DNA of 35,935 bases, taken from an uncultured bacterium. Lineage in GTDB: Bacteria; Bacillota_I; Bacilli_A; Erysipelotrichales; Erysipelotrichaceae. The stretch lies in NCBI GenBank assembly GCA_903919545.1, contig CAIXIN010000162.1, positions 1 to 35,935 of the forward strand, given 5' to 3'. The notes under the pieces are model-generated. The model saw only the letters and a program-made list of their open reading frames with translations. It did no database searches and was not told the origin of the DNA. Shown here one piece after another: positions 18,641 through 27,692 of this stretch (within the stretch, counting starts at the first letter, position 1; every line of letters begins with the position of its first letter). The translations under genes and the position numbers were made by a program.

Positions 18641-19972
18641 ATGTTAAAAGATCAACCGTGGATACGCTTTGCTCCAGAAATGCTTTTAGAATGGAAACAG
18701 GCAAGAGATGAAGGTCGAGATGTTAGACTTTTACGTGCTGTTTGCGAAGAAATAGCCAAACGCGCAAAAACCGAAAATCAAGAAGAAATGGCGAAATCCT
18801 TAAAAATACAGTTAGATAACGCTCCTGTGATTAAAGGATATCCTTTTGTTGAACCTTCAGATTATCCAGGTATTCAATCTGCTAAACCCAATCGTAGACA
18901 TACTTTTAAACTTGAACTTACCCAAGACCAACTTAAAGATAAACTAAGTGGTGCTTGGATTGGTCGTATAAGTGGATGTCTATTAGGCAAACCTGTAGAA
19001 GGTTGGCAAAGCAAGGATCTTCATAAACTCTTAAAAGATACCCAGAATTTTCCTATGAATCGTTATATCGAAAGGAAAGATTTTACACCTTATTGGGAAA
19101 AACAAGCCAATCAATATGCGACATGGGCCGATAACATCAATGGGATCGCACCGATCGACGATGATACCAATTACACTGTTTTTGCGATGAAATTGGTTCA
19201 AACCTATGGGAAAGAATTCACCCCTAATGATGTCTTAGAGGCATGGTTGAATTGGATCCCAATGTTTGCGACCTGTACGGCTGAACGTGTTGCGTATAGA
19301 AATGCAGGTATTGGATTATTGGCGCCTGATACTGCGACTTATTTGAATCCATATCGCGAATGGATTGGAGCTCAGATAAGAGGAGATTTCTTTGGATATA
19401 TCAACGTAGGTGATCCTGACTTAGCTGCTGAGATGGCGTTTAGAGATGCATCGATCTCACACATCAAAAATGGAATCTATGGTGAGATGATGATGGCGGC
19501 GATGATCGCTGCTGCTGCCGCAAGTGATGATATTTTGACTGTCATCGAAGCAGGTCTAGATGAGATTCCTGCACGAAGTCGTTTAAGAAAAGACATCCAA
19601 GTGGTCTTAACTTGGTACAGAGAAAAGATGACCTACGATGAGGTCATTCAACAGATCCATAAGCTTTATGATGAAGGCGATTCTCATGGATGGTGTCACA
19701 CCAATTCCAATGCGATGATCGTCGTTACCGCCCTTCTTTATGGAGATAAAGATTTTGGGAAGAGTTTATGTATGGCCGTTCAACCAGGCTTTGATACCGA
19801 TTGTAATGGAGCTACTACAGGTTCTATCTTAGGTATGATGCTTGGTGAAACCAAGATCCCTGAACTTTGGTCTAATCCATATCATAAAACACTCGCTACT
19901 GCCATCATTGGACACAATATCGTTACTGTAGATGAATTGGTTAATCAAACATTAGAACTTATAAAAAAATAG
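18641..19972 (+). CDS. ADP-ribosylglycohydrolase family protein with about 100-aa N-terminal extension
   Basis: 'LSGAWIGRISGCLLGKPVEGW', 'IDDDTNYTVFAMKL', 'GFDTDCNGATTGSILGMMLG' (DraG-type metal-binding Asp motifs). Confidence 0.9.
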   Translation: MLKDQPWIRFAPEMLLEWKQARDEGRDVRLLRAVCEEIAKRAKTENQEEMAKSLKIQLDNAPVIKGYPFVEPSDYPGIQSAKPNRRHTFKLELTQDQLKDKLSGAWIGRISGCLLGKPVEGWQSKDLHKLLKDTQNFPMNRYIERKDFTPYWEKQANQYATWADNINGIAPIDDDTNYTVFAMKLVQTYGKEFTPNDVLEAWLNWIPMFATCTAERVAYRNAGIGLLAPDTATYLNPYREWIGAQIRGDFFGYINVGDPDLAAEMAFRDASISHIKNGIYGEMMMAAMIAAAAASDDILTVIEAGLDEIPARSRLRKDIQVVLTWYREKMTYDEVIQQIHKLYDEGDSHGWCHTNSNAMIVVTALLYGDKDFGKSLCMAVQPGFDTDCNGATTGSILGMMLGETKIPELWSNPYHKTLATAIIGHNIVTVDELVNQTLELIKK

Positions 19973-19997
19973 ACCACTACATGTGGTCTATTTTTTT
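19965..19997. terminator. Bidirectional intrinsic terminator
   Basis: AAATAGACCAC-TACA-TGTGGTCTATTTTTTT between convergent genes. Confidence 0.8.
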
Positions 19998-21192
19998 ATT
20001 CTTCAAATTTCAACAAATGATTCAATTTAACTTGTTTTGTTTTTAGATACTGTTCATTCTTCTCATTGTGATTAAGTTGAATAGGAATACGTTCTACGAT
20101 TTCAATCCCATACCCAGATAAACCTACGAGTTTACGTGGATTATTGGTCATAAGACGCAATTGTTTGATCTTGAGATCAGCTAAGATTTGAGCTCCTATC
20201 CCATAATCACGCATATCCGCCGCAAACCCTAAAGCGAGATTTGCCTCTACGGTATCCATGCCTTGATCTTGTAGATTATAGGCACGAATCTTATTGATGA
20301 GGCCTATGCCTCTTCCTTCTTGACGCATATAGAGAAGAACGCCTCGTCCTTCTTTTTCGATGGCTTTCATTGCGGCATCATATTGTTGACCACAATCACA
20401 ACGTAAGGAACCAAAAGCATCTCCTGTCAAACATTCACTATGAACTCTGATCAAGACAGGTTTTCCATCTGTGATATCACCTTTTACCAAAGCCACATGA
20501 TGTTCCTTGGTTAGCGTGTTTTCATAGCCTACGATGGTGAAGTTACCATAGCGTGTAGGAAGATTAGCACTAGAAGCCCGTTTAATGGTAGATTCTCTTT
20601 GTCTACGATGAGCGATTAAATCCTCTATTTTAATAACAACGAATTTTTCTTTTTCTGCCAATTCTTTTAGTTCATCATGAGTCAATCTTTTTCCATCTTG
20701 ATGAGCAATCTCACTTACTAAACCAACAGGTCTTAAACCCGCTAAGCGAGCTAAGTCTACAGAAGCTTCTACATGGCCTACTCTTTTTAGAACGCCTCCA
20801 AAATGAGCTTGGGTAATATATACATGACCTGGTTGAACAAAATCCTTTAAGGACGAGTTATAATCCGCTAATTTAACAATTGTTTCAAGTCTGGCTTCTA
20901 ATGAATGATCAGAGCCTATGCCTTTTGATTGAATAGAAATCGAATTGACAACAAGATAAGTATTATCATCAAAACTCGCTTTAAATCCTAGATCCAACAT
21001 ACGTGAAGCTTCTAAAGCCACATGTAGGGTAGATTGTCCATATACATTGAATAAAGCCAAAGTTTCTGGGGTCGTCTTTTCCGCAGCTAAAATTAAATGA
21101 GCTTTGGAGTCTGCACTTTCGTCGTCTAAGATAATGATGGGTTTCCCTTGTTGAGTGGCGCTTATCGCCATGGGTATGGTATTAAATTTCAT
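19996..21192 (-). CDS. ribBA: Bifunctional 3,4-dihydroxy-2-butanone 4-phosphate synthase / GTP cyclohydrolase II
   Basis: DHBPS part '[24 protein letters not shown]'; GCHII part '[22 protein letters not shown]', '[13 protein letters not shown]', 'LMTNNPRKL'. Confidence 0.93.
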   Translation of the reverse strand: MKFNTIPMAISATQQGKPIIILDDESADSKAHLILAAEKTTPETLALFNVYGQSTLHVALEASRMLDLGFKASFDDNTYLVVNSISIQSKGIGSDHSLEARLETIVKLADYNSSLKDFVQPGHVYITQAHFGGVLKRVGHVEASVDLARLAGLRPVGLVSEIAHQDGKRLTHDELKELAEKEKFVVIKIEDLIAHRRQRESTIKRASSANLPTRYGNFTIVGYENTLTKEHHVALVKGDITDGKPVLIRVHSECLTGDAFGSLRCDCGQQYDAAMKAIEKEGRGVLLYMRQEGRGIGLINKIRAYNLQDQGMDTVEANLALGFAADMRDYGIGAQILADLKIKQLRLMTNNPRKLVGLSGYGIEIVERIPIQLNHNEKNEQYLKTKQVKLNHLLKFEE

Positions 21193-21245
21193 AATGATCT
21201 CCTTGATGAATACATCACTGCTTCAGCTTCTTCTTTATACCATAC

Positions 21246-21268
21246 TCCATATAATATATGGAGTTTAT
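21246..21268. repeat. Perfect inverted repeat ACTCCATATA-A-TATATGGAGT upstream of ribBA (possible operator)
   Basis: Direct reading; 10-bp arms with a single central base, about 60 nt upstream of the ribBA start. Confidence 0.6.
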
Positions 21269-21340
21269 TGACCGAGATTGTTTACAAGCTTAACCTTTAA
21301 AAGTTCTTAGACTTATAAGTATAAAATGAGTCTTACTCAT

Positions 21341-21366
21341 AAAAAAACAAGCACTTGTGCTTGTTC
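21341..21366 (-). terminator. Intrinsic terminator after the GntR remnant
   Basis: ACAAGCAC-TT-GTGCTTGT with U-tract on the minus strand. Confidence 0.65.
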
Positions 21367-22092
21367 ATTCATCCTGTTCTATCGTAAAATGCATCGCATC
21401 TGGCATTAGCCAGCAAACATTCACTTCAATCAATCGATTTAAGGTATCATAGGTCTTTACGATTGAGTAACTATATGCGCTTCCTACTGGAACATCGAAG
21501 ATCTCAGCTTCTTTTTTCTTTAGATTGAGTGCTTCTATCGTTCTTTCAGAACGACTAAATTCCAGATTAAATTTTGATTTAAACAAGTCATAATAGGGTT
21601 CATCCGATTTAAGAATCACATCGAACCCTGGAAATAAATCTTGAGGGAAATAACAATCTACCAAAACCATAGGTTTATCATTCCCATAATACAGACGACG
21701 AGCGTATAGGATCTTACCTAAAGGCATTTGTACACTTAGATCTTTTGGGGTCTTATAATCCTTACTAACGGCCAAGGTTTTGATTTTAGGAGTTGACCCT
21801 GCTAGTTTGATGATGTCTACCAAGGATGTAAACTTCTCAAATATGATTCGAGATACTTTCCCAAAACTAACAACCCATGTTTCATTCTTTAAGGTAAGAT
21901 GATTCCATTCATTAAGGCTTCATAAGCCTTTAAAACATCAGCATGTGAGATACCTAAGTCTGCACTTAATGAACTTTCACTAGGCATAACGGCTCCGGGT
22001 TGAAGCTCTCCTCTGATCATCTTTAAACGTAAATCGATTTCTAATTGTTGAGATAAAGGCGTTTTTGAACGTCGATCTAGAGTAATGTTCAT
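21365..22092 (-). pseudogene. GntR/UTRA regulator split by an apparent frameshift (N-terminal wHTH ORF 21889-22092; UTRA ORF 21365-21823)
   Basis: 'RRSKTPLSQQLEIDLRLKMIRGELQPGAVMPSESSLSADLGISHADVLKAYEALMNGIILP*'; the next frame continues without interruption as LKNETWVVSFGKVSRIIFEKFTSLVDIIKLAG... into the UTRA-like ORF. One extra base at the CC of CTTACCTTAAAG would restore a full-length protein. Confidence 0.8.
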
Positions 22093-22829
22093 TGGTTCTC
22101 CTGCTTATAGGTCAATTTTAAATATCGACCAGGATAGGTAGACTGAATAAAAAACAATGGTTTTTTATGGGTATCTCTATAGGTACTTCTAAAGACATAG
22201 GCAGCTTCATGTCGTGTGACTTGAAGCATTTGAGAGGTAGAAGACAATAAGTTCTCAAGTGAGAAGTCATGGCTAGAATGAGCCAAAGGTAATTGATACA
22301 TATCTTTAGCCAACATCGAAACAGAATAATTAGGATTGATAAATACCTTATCTAGATTAGGAAACCATGAACAAGGTAAGACCATTTCTTGACAATACAC
22401 TGGAGTTTTTTGATAAATGGCGCTTAATGTAATTCTATAGGCCAAATCTCCTTCTTTGAGATTCAAATAGGAATACGCTAAATCATGATGATCAATGACT
22501 TCGATGAGATTCAGTTTCTTAGTGACACCTAGATTGGAAAACTGTTGATCTAATTGTCTGAAATCTGAGAAAGTAGCTTCAATCTGAGGAACCGTCGTCA
22601 CATAAGTGCCTTTCCCACGGATCCTGGTAATTAAATGTTCCGATGCTAAAACCGAATAGGCTTGTTTCACAACGATGTTACTGATACCGAATTGGACACA
22701 AATGTCTTCATCGGTTGGAAGTTGATCGTCATGGTTCAAAACATGATCCGAAATTGCCAAACGGATACTAGAAGCCAACTGCTGATAAATCGGAGTTTTT
22801 GAAGATTTATTTACGAAGAGATAGTACAT
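22089..22829 (-). CDS. GntR family transcriptional regulator with UTRA domain
   Basis: 'KSSKTPIYQQLASSIRLAISDHVLNHDDQLPTDEDICVQFGISNIVVKQAYSVLASEHLITRIRGKGTYV' wHTH plus UTRA; overlaps the next GntR start by 4 nt. Confidence 0.92.
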   Translation of the reverse strand: MYYLFVNKSSKTPIYQQLASSIRLAISDHVLNHDDQLPTDEDICVQFGISNIVVKQAYSVLASEHLITRIRGKGTYVTTVPQIEATFSDFRQLDQQFSNLGVTKKLNLIEVIDHHDLAYSYLNLKEGDLAYRITLSAIYQKTPVYCQEMVLPCSWFPNLDKVFINPNYSVSMLAKDMYQLPLAHSSHDFSLENLLSSTSQMLQVTRHEAAYVFRSTYRDTHKKPLFFIQSTYPGRYLKLTYKQENQ

Positions 22830-22961
22830 AAGTCAATTATACCAAAAAATAGTATAAAGTACGATTTTTATAATCTTTTAAGTTGATTTTTTTTGATTTT
22901 TTAGCACCTAAAGTGTTTATTTTAGATACAGTTTTGAAAATGGATGAAGTAAATCATTGCT

Positions 22962-22992
22962 AAAAAAATAGACTCCACATTGGAGTCTATTT
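22962..22992 (-). terminator. Intrinsic terminator downstream of glycerate kinase
   Basis: AATAGACTCCA..TGGAGTCTATT with T-run on the minus strand. Confidence 0.75.
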
Positions 22993-24129
22993 AAATTTTT
23001 TAATATTGACCAATAAACGCATCGTATTTTCAACAGCCATTTCGATATTATTAGGTCCTTCAGACAAGGCTTCATTGAGGGTACATACGCGAGGTACAAT
23101 ACTCACAGCACTTGTAACACCTGCTTTATACAGACTTTCTAAATTACCACTGATACGTCCTGAATAGGCAATGACAGGGACTTTTTTACGTTTAGAAGCT
23201 TTTGCGATCCCAAGCACCGTCTTCCCAAAAAAAGTCTGTTCATCGATACTGCCTTCTCCTGTTAAAACTAAGGAAGCATCACTGAGTTGAGCTTCAAATT
23301 TTGTGAGTTGAATGACCGTATTGATGCCTGAGGTGAGTTTCGCATTAAGCACAGCCATTAAGGCTGCACCGATGCCTCCTGCTGCACCTGCCCCTTGGAC
23401 TGAATCGATCTCTTTATTGAGTGTTTTCTTCATGACAGAGGCATAATGTTTAAGATTCTTATCTAAGATTTCTACCATTAAAAGATCGGCACCTTTTTGA
23501 GGACCAAATACAACGCTTGCGCCTTTTGAACCCGTTAATGGGTTCATCACATCACAAGCCACAACGATTTCTAAACCCAGTAATCTAGAATCTAATCCAG
23601 AAACATCGACGCTCGCCAATTGATTTAAGAATCCTCCGCCTAAACGAAGTTCATGACCTATCGTATCTGTAAACTTAACCCCTAATGCACTCAACATTCC
23701 AGCTCCACCATCATTAGTTGAAGAGCCTCCTAAACCGATAATAAGACGTTTTGGTTTAAGTTTAAGTGCAGCTAAGATCAATTGACCTACCCCATAAGAA
23801 GAAGTCGCAAAAGGATTACGTGATTCTTTAGGGACAAGTTGTAGTCCACAGGCTTGAGCCACTTCAATGATCGCTGTTTCTTTGTCTCCTAATAATCCAT
23901 AAGATGCAGAGACTTGTTCACGAAGAGGTCCAGTAACCAAGGTCGAGTAAAGGGTCCCATTGGTAGCTTCTACTAAAGAAGCCAAGAGACCTTCTCCTCC
24001 ATCAGACATAGGCATTGATACAATCAAAGCATCAGGAAAAACCTTCCGAATGCCTTTCTCCATACTTTGGCAAACTTCAGAAGCACTCATGCTTTCTTTA
24101 AATGAATCCGGGGCTAATAGAATTTTCAT
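22987..24129 (-). CDS. Glycerate kinase (GlxK/GarK family)
   Basis: 'MKILLAPDSFKESMSASEVCQSMEKGIRKVFPDA', 'MSDGGEGLLASL', 'GLGGSSTNDGGAGMLSALG', 'LVLTGEGSIDEQTFFGKT'. Confidence 0.95.
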   Translation of the reverse strand: MKILLAPDSFKESMSASEVCQSMEKGIRKVFPDALIVSMPMSDGGEGLLASLVEATNGTLYSTLVTGPLREQVSASYGLLGDKETAIIEVAQACGLQLVPKESRNPFATSSYGVGQLILAALKLKPKRLIIGLGGSSTNDGGAGMLSALGVKFTDTIGHELRLGGGFLNQLASVDVSGLDSRLLGLEIVVACDVMNPLTGSKGASVVFGPQKGADLLMVEILDKNLKHYASVMKKTLNKEIDSVQGAGAAGGIGAALMAVLNAKLTSGINTVIQLTKFEAQLSDASLVLTGEGSIDEQTFFGKTVLGIAKASKRKKVPVIAYSGRISGNLESLYKAGVTSAVSIVPRVCTLNEALSEGPNNIEMAVENTMRLLVNIKKFK

Positions 24130-24335
24130 TGCTTATCTTCTTTCTATGATTGTGGTACCCAATATACGGGATTTAAAACTTACTGCTTATTAAAACCATT
24201 ATAACACCTTTGGAAACTTATCACTAAATTTAAAGCCCAAACTTAATATCTTTCTGAATAGTTTATACTGAAGAATTATATAATAGATATAAGCCTTCTA
24301 TAAAGCCTAGTAAGTTCAAACTTATCACTTAAAAT

Positions 24336-25070
24336 TCAATCCTCATCGACGATGCGTTTATTGAAGAAACACTCGATGATTGTAAGTAGATCTTGATTAT
24401 GGTTTTCATCATCCAATAAACGATGATTTACTCCTTCTATCACCATAAGGAGCTTTTTAGAATGAGCTATTTTAGCGTAAGCATTTTGACTACTTCTTAT
24501 AGGTATGATTTCATCATCGCTTCCATGAAGAAACAAAACAGGGACATCTACTTCATCGATGGCGTCTTTACACATCAATACGATTTTTCTAAATGTAAAG
24601 GTGAAATGATCAGGTAAAGTAGGATAATTTGTTGGGACAACTTTTGGTTTCTTGGTGACTTTTCGCACTATTTTTTCAGAAACATTTATAACCGTTTGAA
24701 GTGATAGATACTCAAAGGCTGGTGCCAATAAGACCACTCGTTCAACTGGATAGATGGACGCTAGTTTTGTCGCAATGACTCCTCCCATCGAGAAACCTAC
24801 GAGCCATATCTTTCTCTTTTGCGCGATAAGGTTCTTTAACCCAAGCTCAGCTCTAGAAAACCATACTTGAGGATCATCATCTTTCTCGTTGAGTTGATCA
24901 AAGAGATCTACGCATACGACTTGATGTCCCTTTGATTCAAAATATTTTTTAAGTGGGTCAAATTCTACGGTTCTTCTTATCCCAAAACCATGAACGCAAT
25001 AAATGACAGGAAGTTTACGTTCTCGTCTTTTTCTAAACCATGATTTTATGAGATTCATCCATTTCTTCAT
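24336..25070 (-). CDS. Alpha/beta hydrolase (esterase/lipase-like)
   Basis: 'YCVHGFGIRRT', 'WLVGFSMGGVIAT', 'LFLHGSDDEIIP', C-terminal 'GVNHRLLDDE'. Confidence 0.88.
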   Translation of the reverse strand: MKKWMNLIKSWFRKRRERKLPVIYCVHGFGIRRTVEFDPLKKYFESKGHQVVCVDLFDQLNEKDDDPQVWFSRAELGLKNLIAQKRKIWLVGFSMGGVIATKLASIYPVERVVLLAPAFEYLSLQTVINVSEKIVRKVTKKPKVVPTNYPTLPDHFTFTFRKIVLMCKDAIDEVDVPVLFLHGSDDEIIPIRSSQNAYAKIAHSKKLLMVIEGVNHRLLDDENHNQDLLTIIECFFNKRIVDED

Positions 25071-25127
25071 GAGTATACTATATAGGTTTCCTTAGTTCAT
25101 TGACAAGAGATATTGCTAAATAATCAC

Positions 25128-26033
25128 CTATTTCACTTTGGCTTTAAGATCAAAGCTAGATAAAGGTACAGGACCTCTTAAAACTTCACGAACGATTTGT
25201 AGACAACCTTCTAAATTCACAATTGTTCTCCATTGAACTAAGATGATTTCTTCATTTTCTATTTCAATCGCAGTCATACTGTTGGGATACACACAACACC
25301 CTGTATTGAAATAGGGTAGTTCATTTGAGCGAGGAAATTTATAGCGATGGGTATGACCACAGATCAACATCATCTGATGTTTTTCGATCCATTTATTGTA
25401 GTTCTTTTCGATCTTATGACGTTTTTGGGCATTACGAACAGGACTTGATGGATTCTGCATCCCAAAGGCATGCATAAAGCGCCAGAAATATCGTAAAGAC
25501 AACATAGATATAAACCAGTTTTGATCATTAGGGAAATCTCCCTGATGACCATGTACCGTTAAGATCTCTTGATTGGTATCTTTTACTTTTAAAACCAAAG
25601 CTTCTATAGGTTTAATATGATTTAAAAGTTCAAAGACTGTTTCGGTGTATTTGTCATAGCAGGTATAAAGATTCTTGACGACATAATCATGATCATTTAA
25701 GAAGATATTATGATTCCCATAAAGCATGATCAATCTATTCTTCTCATGAAACATCTTTAGGGCAATAAAAACATCCATATGAGCCAATTTGATGTCTCTA
25801 TATTTCTTATGTTCCCACAGCTCATCCCCATCTCCTGCTTCAACATAGGTAAATCCTTTATCGAGATAATCATAAAGCGCATACACCATCGCATTTTGAT
25901 TTCGACTGAATTCATCTGATGAACTCCCGTCTCCTCGATGACAATCACTCATAAAGACCAGTTTAGATTGTTTATCGATGATTTCAACGCGAGCGTCTTT
26001 ATAGGCTTGAGTTAAGCGAGCATCTGTTCTCAT
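25128..26033 (-). CDS. Metallophosphoesterase
   Basis: 'LVFMSDCHRGDG', 'EAGDGDELWE', 'LYGNHN', 'VHGHQGD', 'ICGHTHRYKF'. Confidence 0.9.
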   Translation of the reverse strand: MRTDARLTQAYKDARVEIIDKQSKLVFMSDCHRGDGSSSDEFSRNQNAMVYALYDYLDKGFTYVEAGDGDELWEHKKYRDIKLAHMDVFIALKMFHEKNRLIMLYGNHNIFLNDHDYVVKNLYTCYDKYTETVFELLNHIKPIEALVLKVKDTNQEILTVHGHQGDFPNDQNWFISMLSLRYFWRFMHAFGMQNPSSPVRNAQKRHKIEKNYNKWIEKHQMMLICGHTHRYKFPRSNELPYFNTGCCVYPNSMTAIEIENEEIILVQWRTIVNLEGCLQIVREVLRGPVPLSSFDLKAKVK

Positions 26034-26145
26034 TAGGAGCCTCTTTGATTTCTATTTACAATATGCATACACATACTTCCTTAGTCTTATTTTACACCCA
26101 TACTACAGATAAAAACAGGCATCCTTTCGTGATGTCCTGTTTTGA

Positions 26146-26706
26146 TTAAGTTAAGTGATCGATGAGAATCTTTAGTCCAATCCCAATCAAGACAACGCCT
26201 CCTAAGATCTCAGCCTTGTTGTCTAAGAGTGAAGCATAACGTTTACCGATGATGACACCTATGATGGATAAACAAAGCGTAACCAAGGCTATGATCAATG
26301 AGGTCGATAAGATAGAAGTGCTTAGTAAAGCTAAACTGATTCCTACTGCCAAAGCATCAATACTGGTCGCCAGTGAAACACTCAACATGGGGAAAAACGC
26401 AGTTCCTGGATCTACTTCACAACTTAGATCCTTGACTTGAAGTCCCTCATAGATCATCTTTCCACCGATGATCGATAAGAGAATAAATGCGATCCAATGA
26501 TCATAATTATTGATCAATGAACTAAAAGATAAACCTAAGGTATACCCTAACCACGTCATAAAGCCTTGGAAGAATCCAAAATAGAGTCCTATTTTAAGTG
26601 CGAAGCGAAAACGATGGTCCTTAGTACATAATCCCTTAACTAAAGCTACAGCGAAAGCATCCATAGACAATCCAACTCCGATGATCAATATCGAGTAGAA
26701 ATCCAT
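26146..26706 (-). CDS. mntP: Manganese efflux pump MntP
   Basis: 'MDFYSILIIGVGLSMDAFAVALVKGL...GFMTWLGYTLG...IGGKMIYEG...ATSIDALAVGISLALL'; start adjusted to 26706 behind GAGGAAAG because the longer ORF start overlaps the riboswitch terminator. Confidence 0.93.
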   Translation of the reverse strand: MDFYSILIIGVGLSMDAFAVALVKGLCTKDHRFRFALKIGLYFGFFQGFMTWLGYTLGLSFSSLINNYDHWIAFILLSIIGGKMIYEGLQVKDLSCEVDPGTAFFPMLSVSLATSIDALAVGISLALLSTSILSTSLIIALVTLCLSIIGVIIGKRYASLLDNKAEILGGVVLIGIGLKILIDHLT

Positions 26707-26722
26707 CTTTCCTCTTTCTAGC

Positions 26723-26833
26723 AAATAAAAACTCATATCCGCTTGGTTATGAGTCTCTTTGTTTAAGGTTTGCCAGATGATTTCTCATCGGGTTGTTGAC
26801 AAAACCGCACAAGGTGCCAAGTACTCCCTCATA
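26723..26833 (-). ncRNA. yybP-ykoY (manganese) riboswitch with intrinsic terminator expression platform, upstream of mntP
   Basis: Minus strand UAUGAGGGAGUACUUGGCACCUUGUGCGGUUUUGUCAACAACCCGAUGAGAAAUCAUCUGGCAAACC...AAGAGACUCAUA; P1 UAUGAG/CUCAUA; terminator ACUCAUA-N10-UAUGAGU-UUUUAUUU (26723-26754) reuses the P1 3' strand. Confidence 0.85.
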
Positions 26834-26885
26834 TCAAAACAATTTTAGTTGAAGGAGTGGTCCATGTCAAGTTGAGTATGACTTA

Positions 26886-27581
26886 TTATCGCTTAAGTAT
26901 TCTCTTGAGATCATCTTTAAGAAAGATCCATAGAGCCAATCCAATATAAGCGATTTGAATTATCAACTCTACAGATTCAAACATCTTTGTGAGTTCATCG
27001 ATACCTTCTACGAATAAATCTGAACCGATAAAGATAAGCACTAAACCTAAGATCTTGAAGATCCAGTTTAAGTTTAATTTTATGGAAGATTTAAAAATCA
27101 CAACTCCGATGATGATCGCTAAAACGATGCCTAAGATCGTTCCTAAGGCCACATCATTCGTTTGTGTACTTAAGTTCGCTAAGGTAAATACAACCAATTC
27201 TGTACCTTCTCTTAAGATCCCGAAAAACGCCAGAAGAGCCAATCCAATACCAGTCGATGTCTTTGAGACACGATTTGATAATGAGGCTGAGGCATCAGTG
27301 CTTTGGCGAGACATCCATACCACGAAATAAGCGATGAGACCTGAGGCGATAAGCATCATGATCCCTTCGATGAGTTCAAGAGTCTCTTCTTCTAGACCGT
27401 GAGCTGAACTAAATAGTAAATAGCCTCCTAATAAACTAACGAGTAAGCCCGCTAAACTACCCCCATAGACATAAGGTTTTAGTTTATCTTTATGTTGCTG
27501 AGTCAAGGTCGATAAAATGATCCCAACGATCAATACTGCTTCTAGACTTTCTCGCAAAGAGAGAAAAAGATTAGTTGTCAT
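26886..27581 (-). CDS. FTR1-family iron permease-like protein
   Basis: 'LSLRESLEAVLIVGIILS' and 'FFGILREGTELVVF' match the paired R-E-x-x-E motifs of FTR1/EfeU; 7 TM-like segments. Confidence 0.85.
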   Translation of the reverse strand: MTTNLFLSLRESLEAVLIVGIILSTLTQQHKDKLKPYVYGGSLAGLLVSLLGGYLLFSSAHGLEEETLELIEGIMMLIASGLIAYFVVWMSRQSTDASASLSNRVSKTSTGIGLALLAFFGILREGTELVVFTLANLSTQTNDVALGTILGIVLAIIIGVVIFKSSIKLNLNWIFKILGLVLIFIGSDLFVEGIDELTKMFESVELIIQIAYIGLALWIFLKDDLKRILKR

Positions 27582-27662
27582 ATGTTTCACCTTTCTAAAC
27601 AGAACTTTATACCTTTAGTCTATCTTATTCCTATCACTTCAACCATTCATATGCCTAAGCAT

Positions 27663-27692
27663 AAAAAAGCCCTTCAACCGAAGGGCTTTGGA
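27663..27692 (-). terminator. Intrinsic terminator
   Basis: Minus strand AAAGCCCTTCGGTTGAAGGGCTTTTTTAT. Confidence 0.85.

Noticed and set aside
21193-21364. FMN riboswitch before ribBA
   Set aside because: The conserved RFN blocks are not visible; only the inverted repeat stands out.
24214-24335. Direct repeat AAACTTATCACTAAATTT / AAACTTATCACTTAAAATT
   Set aside because: Only two short AT-rich copies; compatible with chance.
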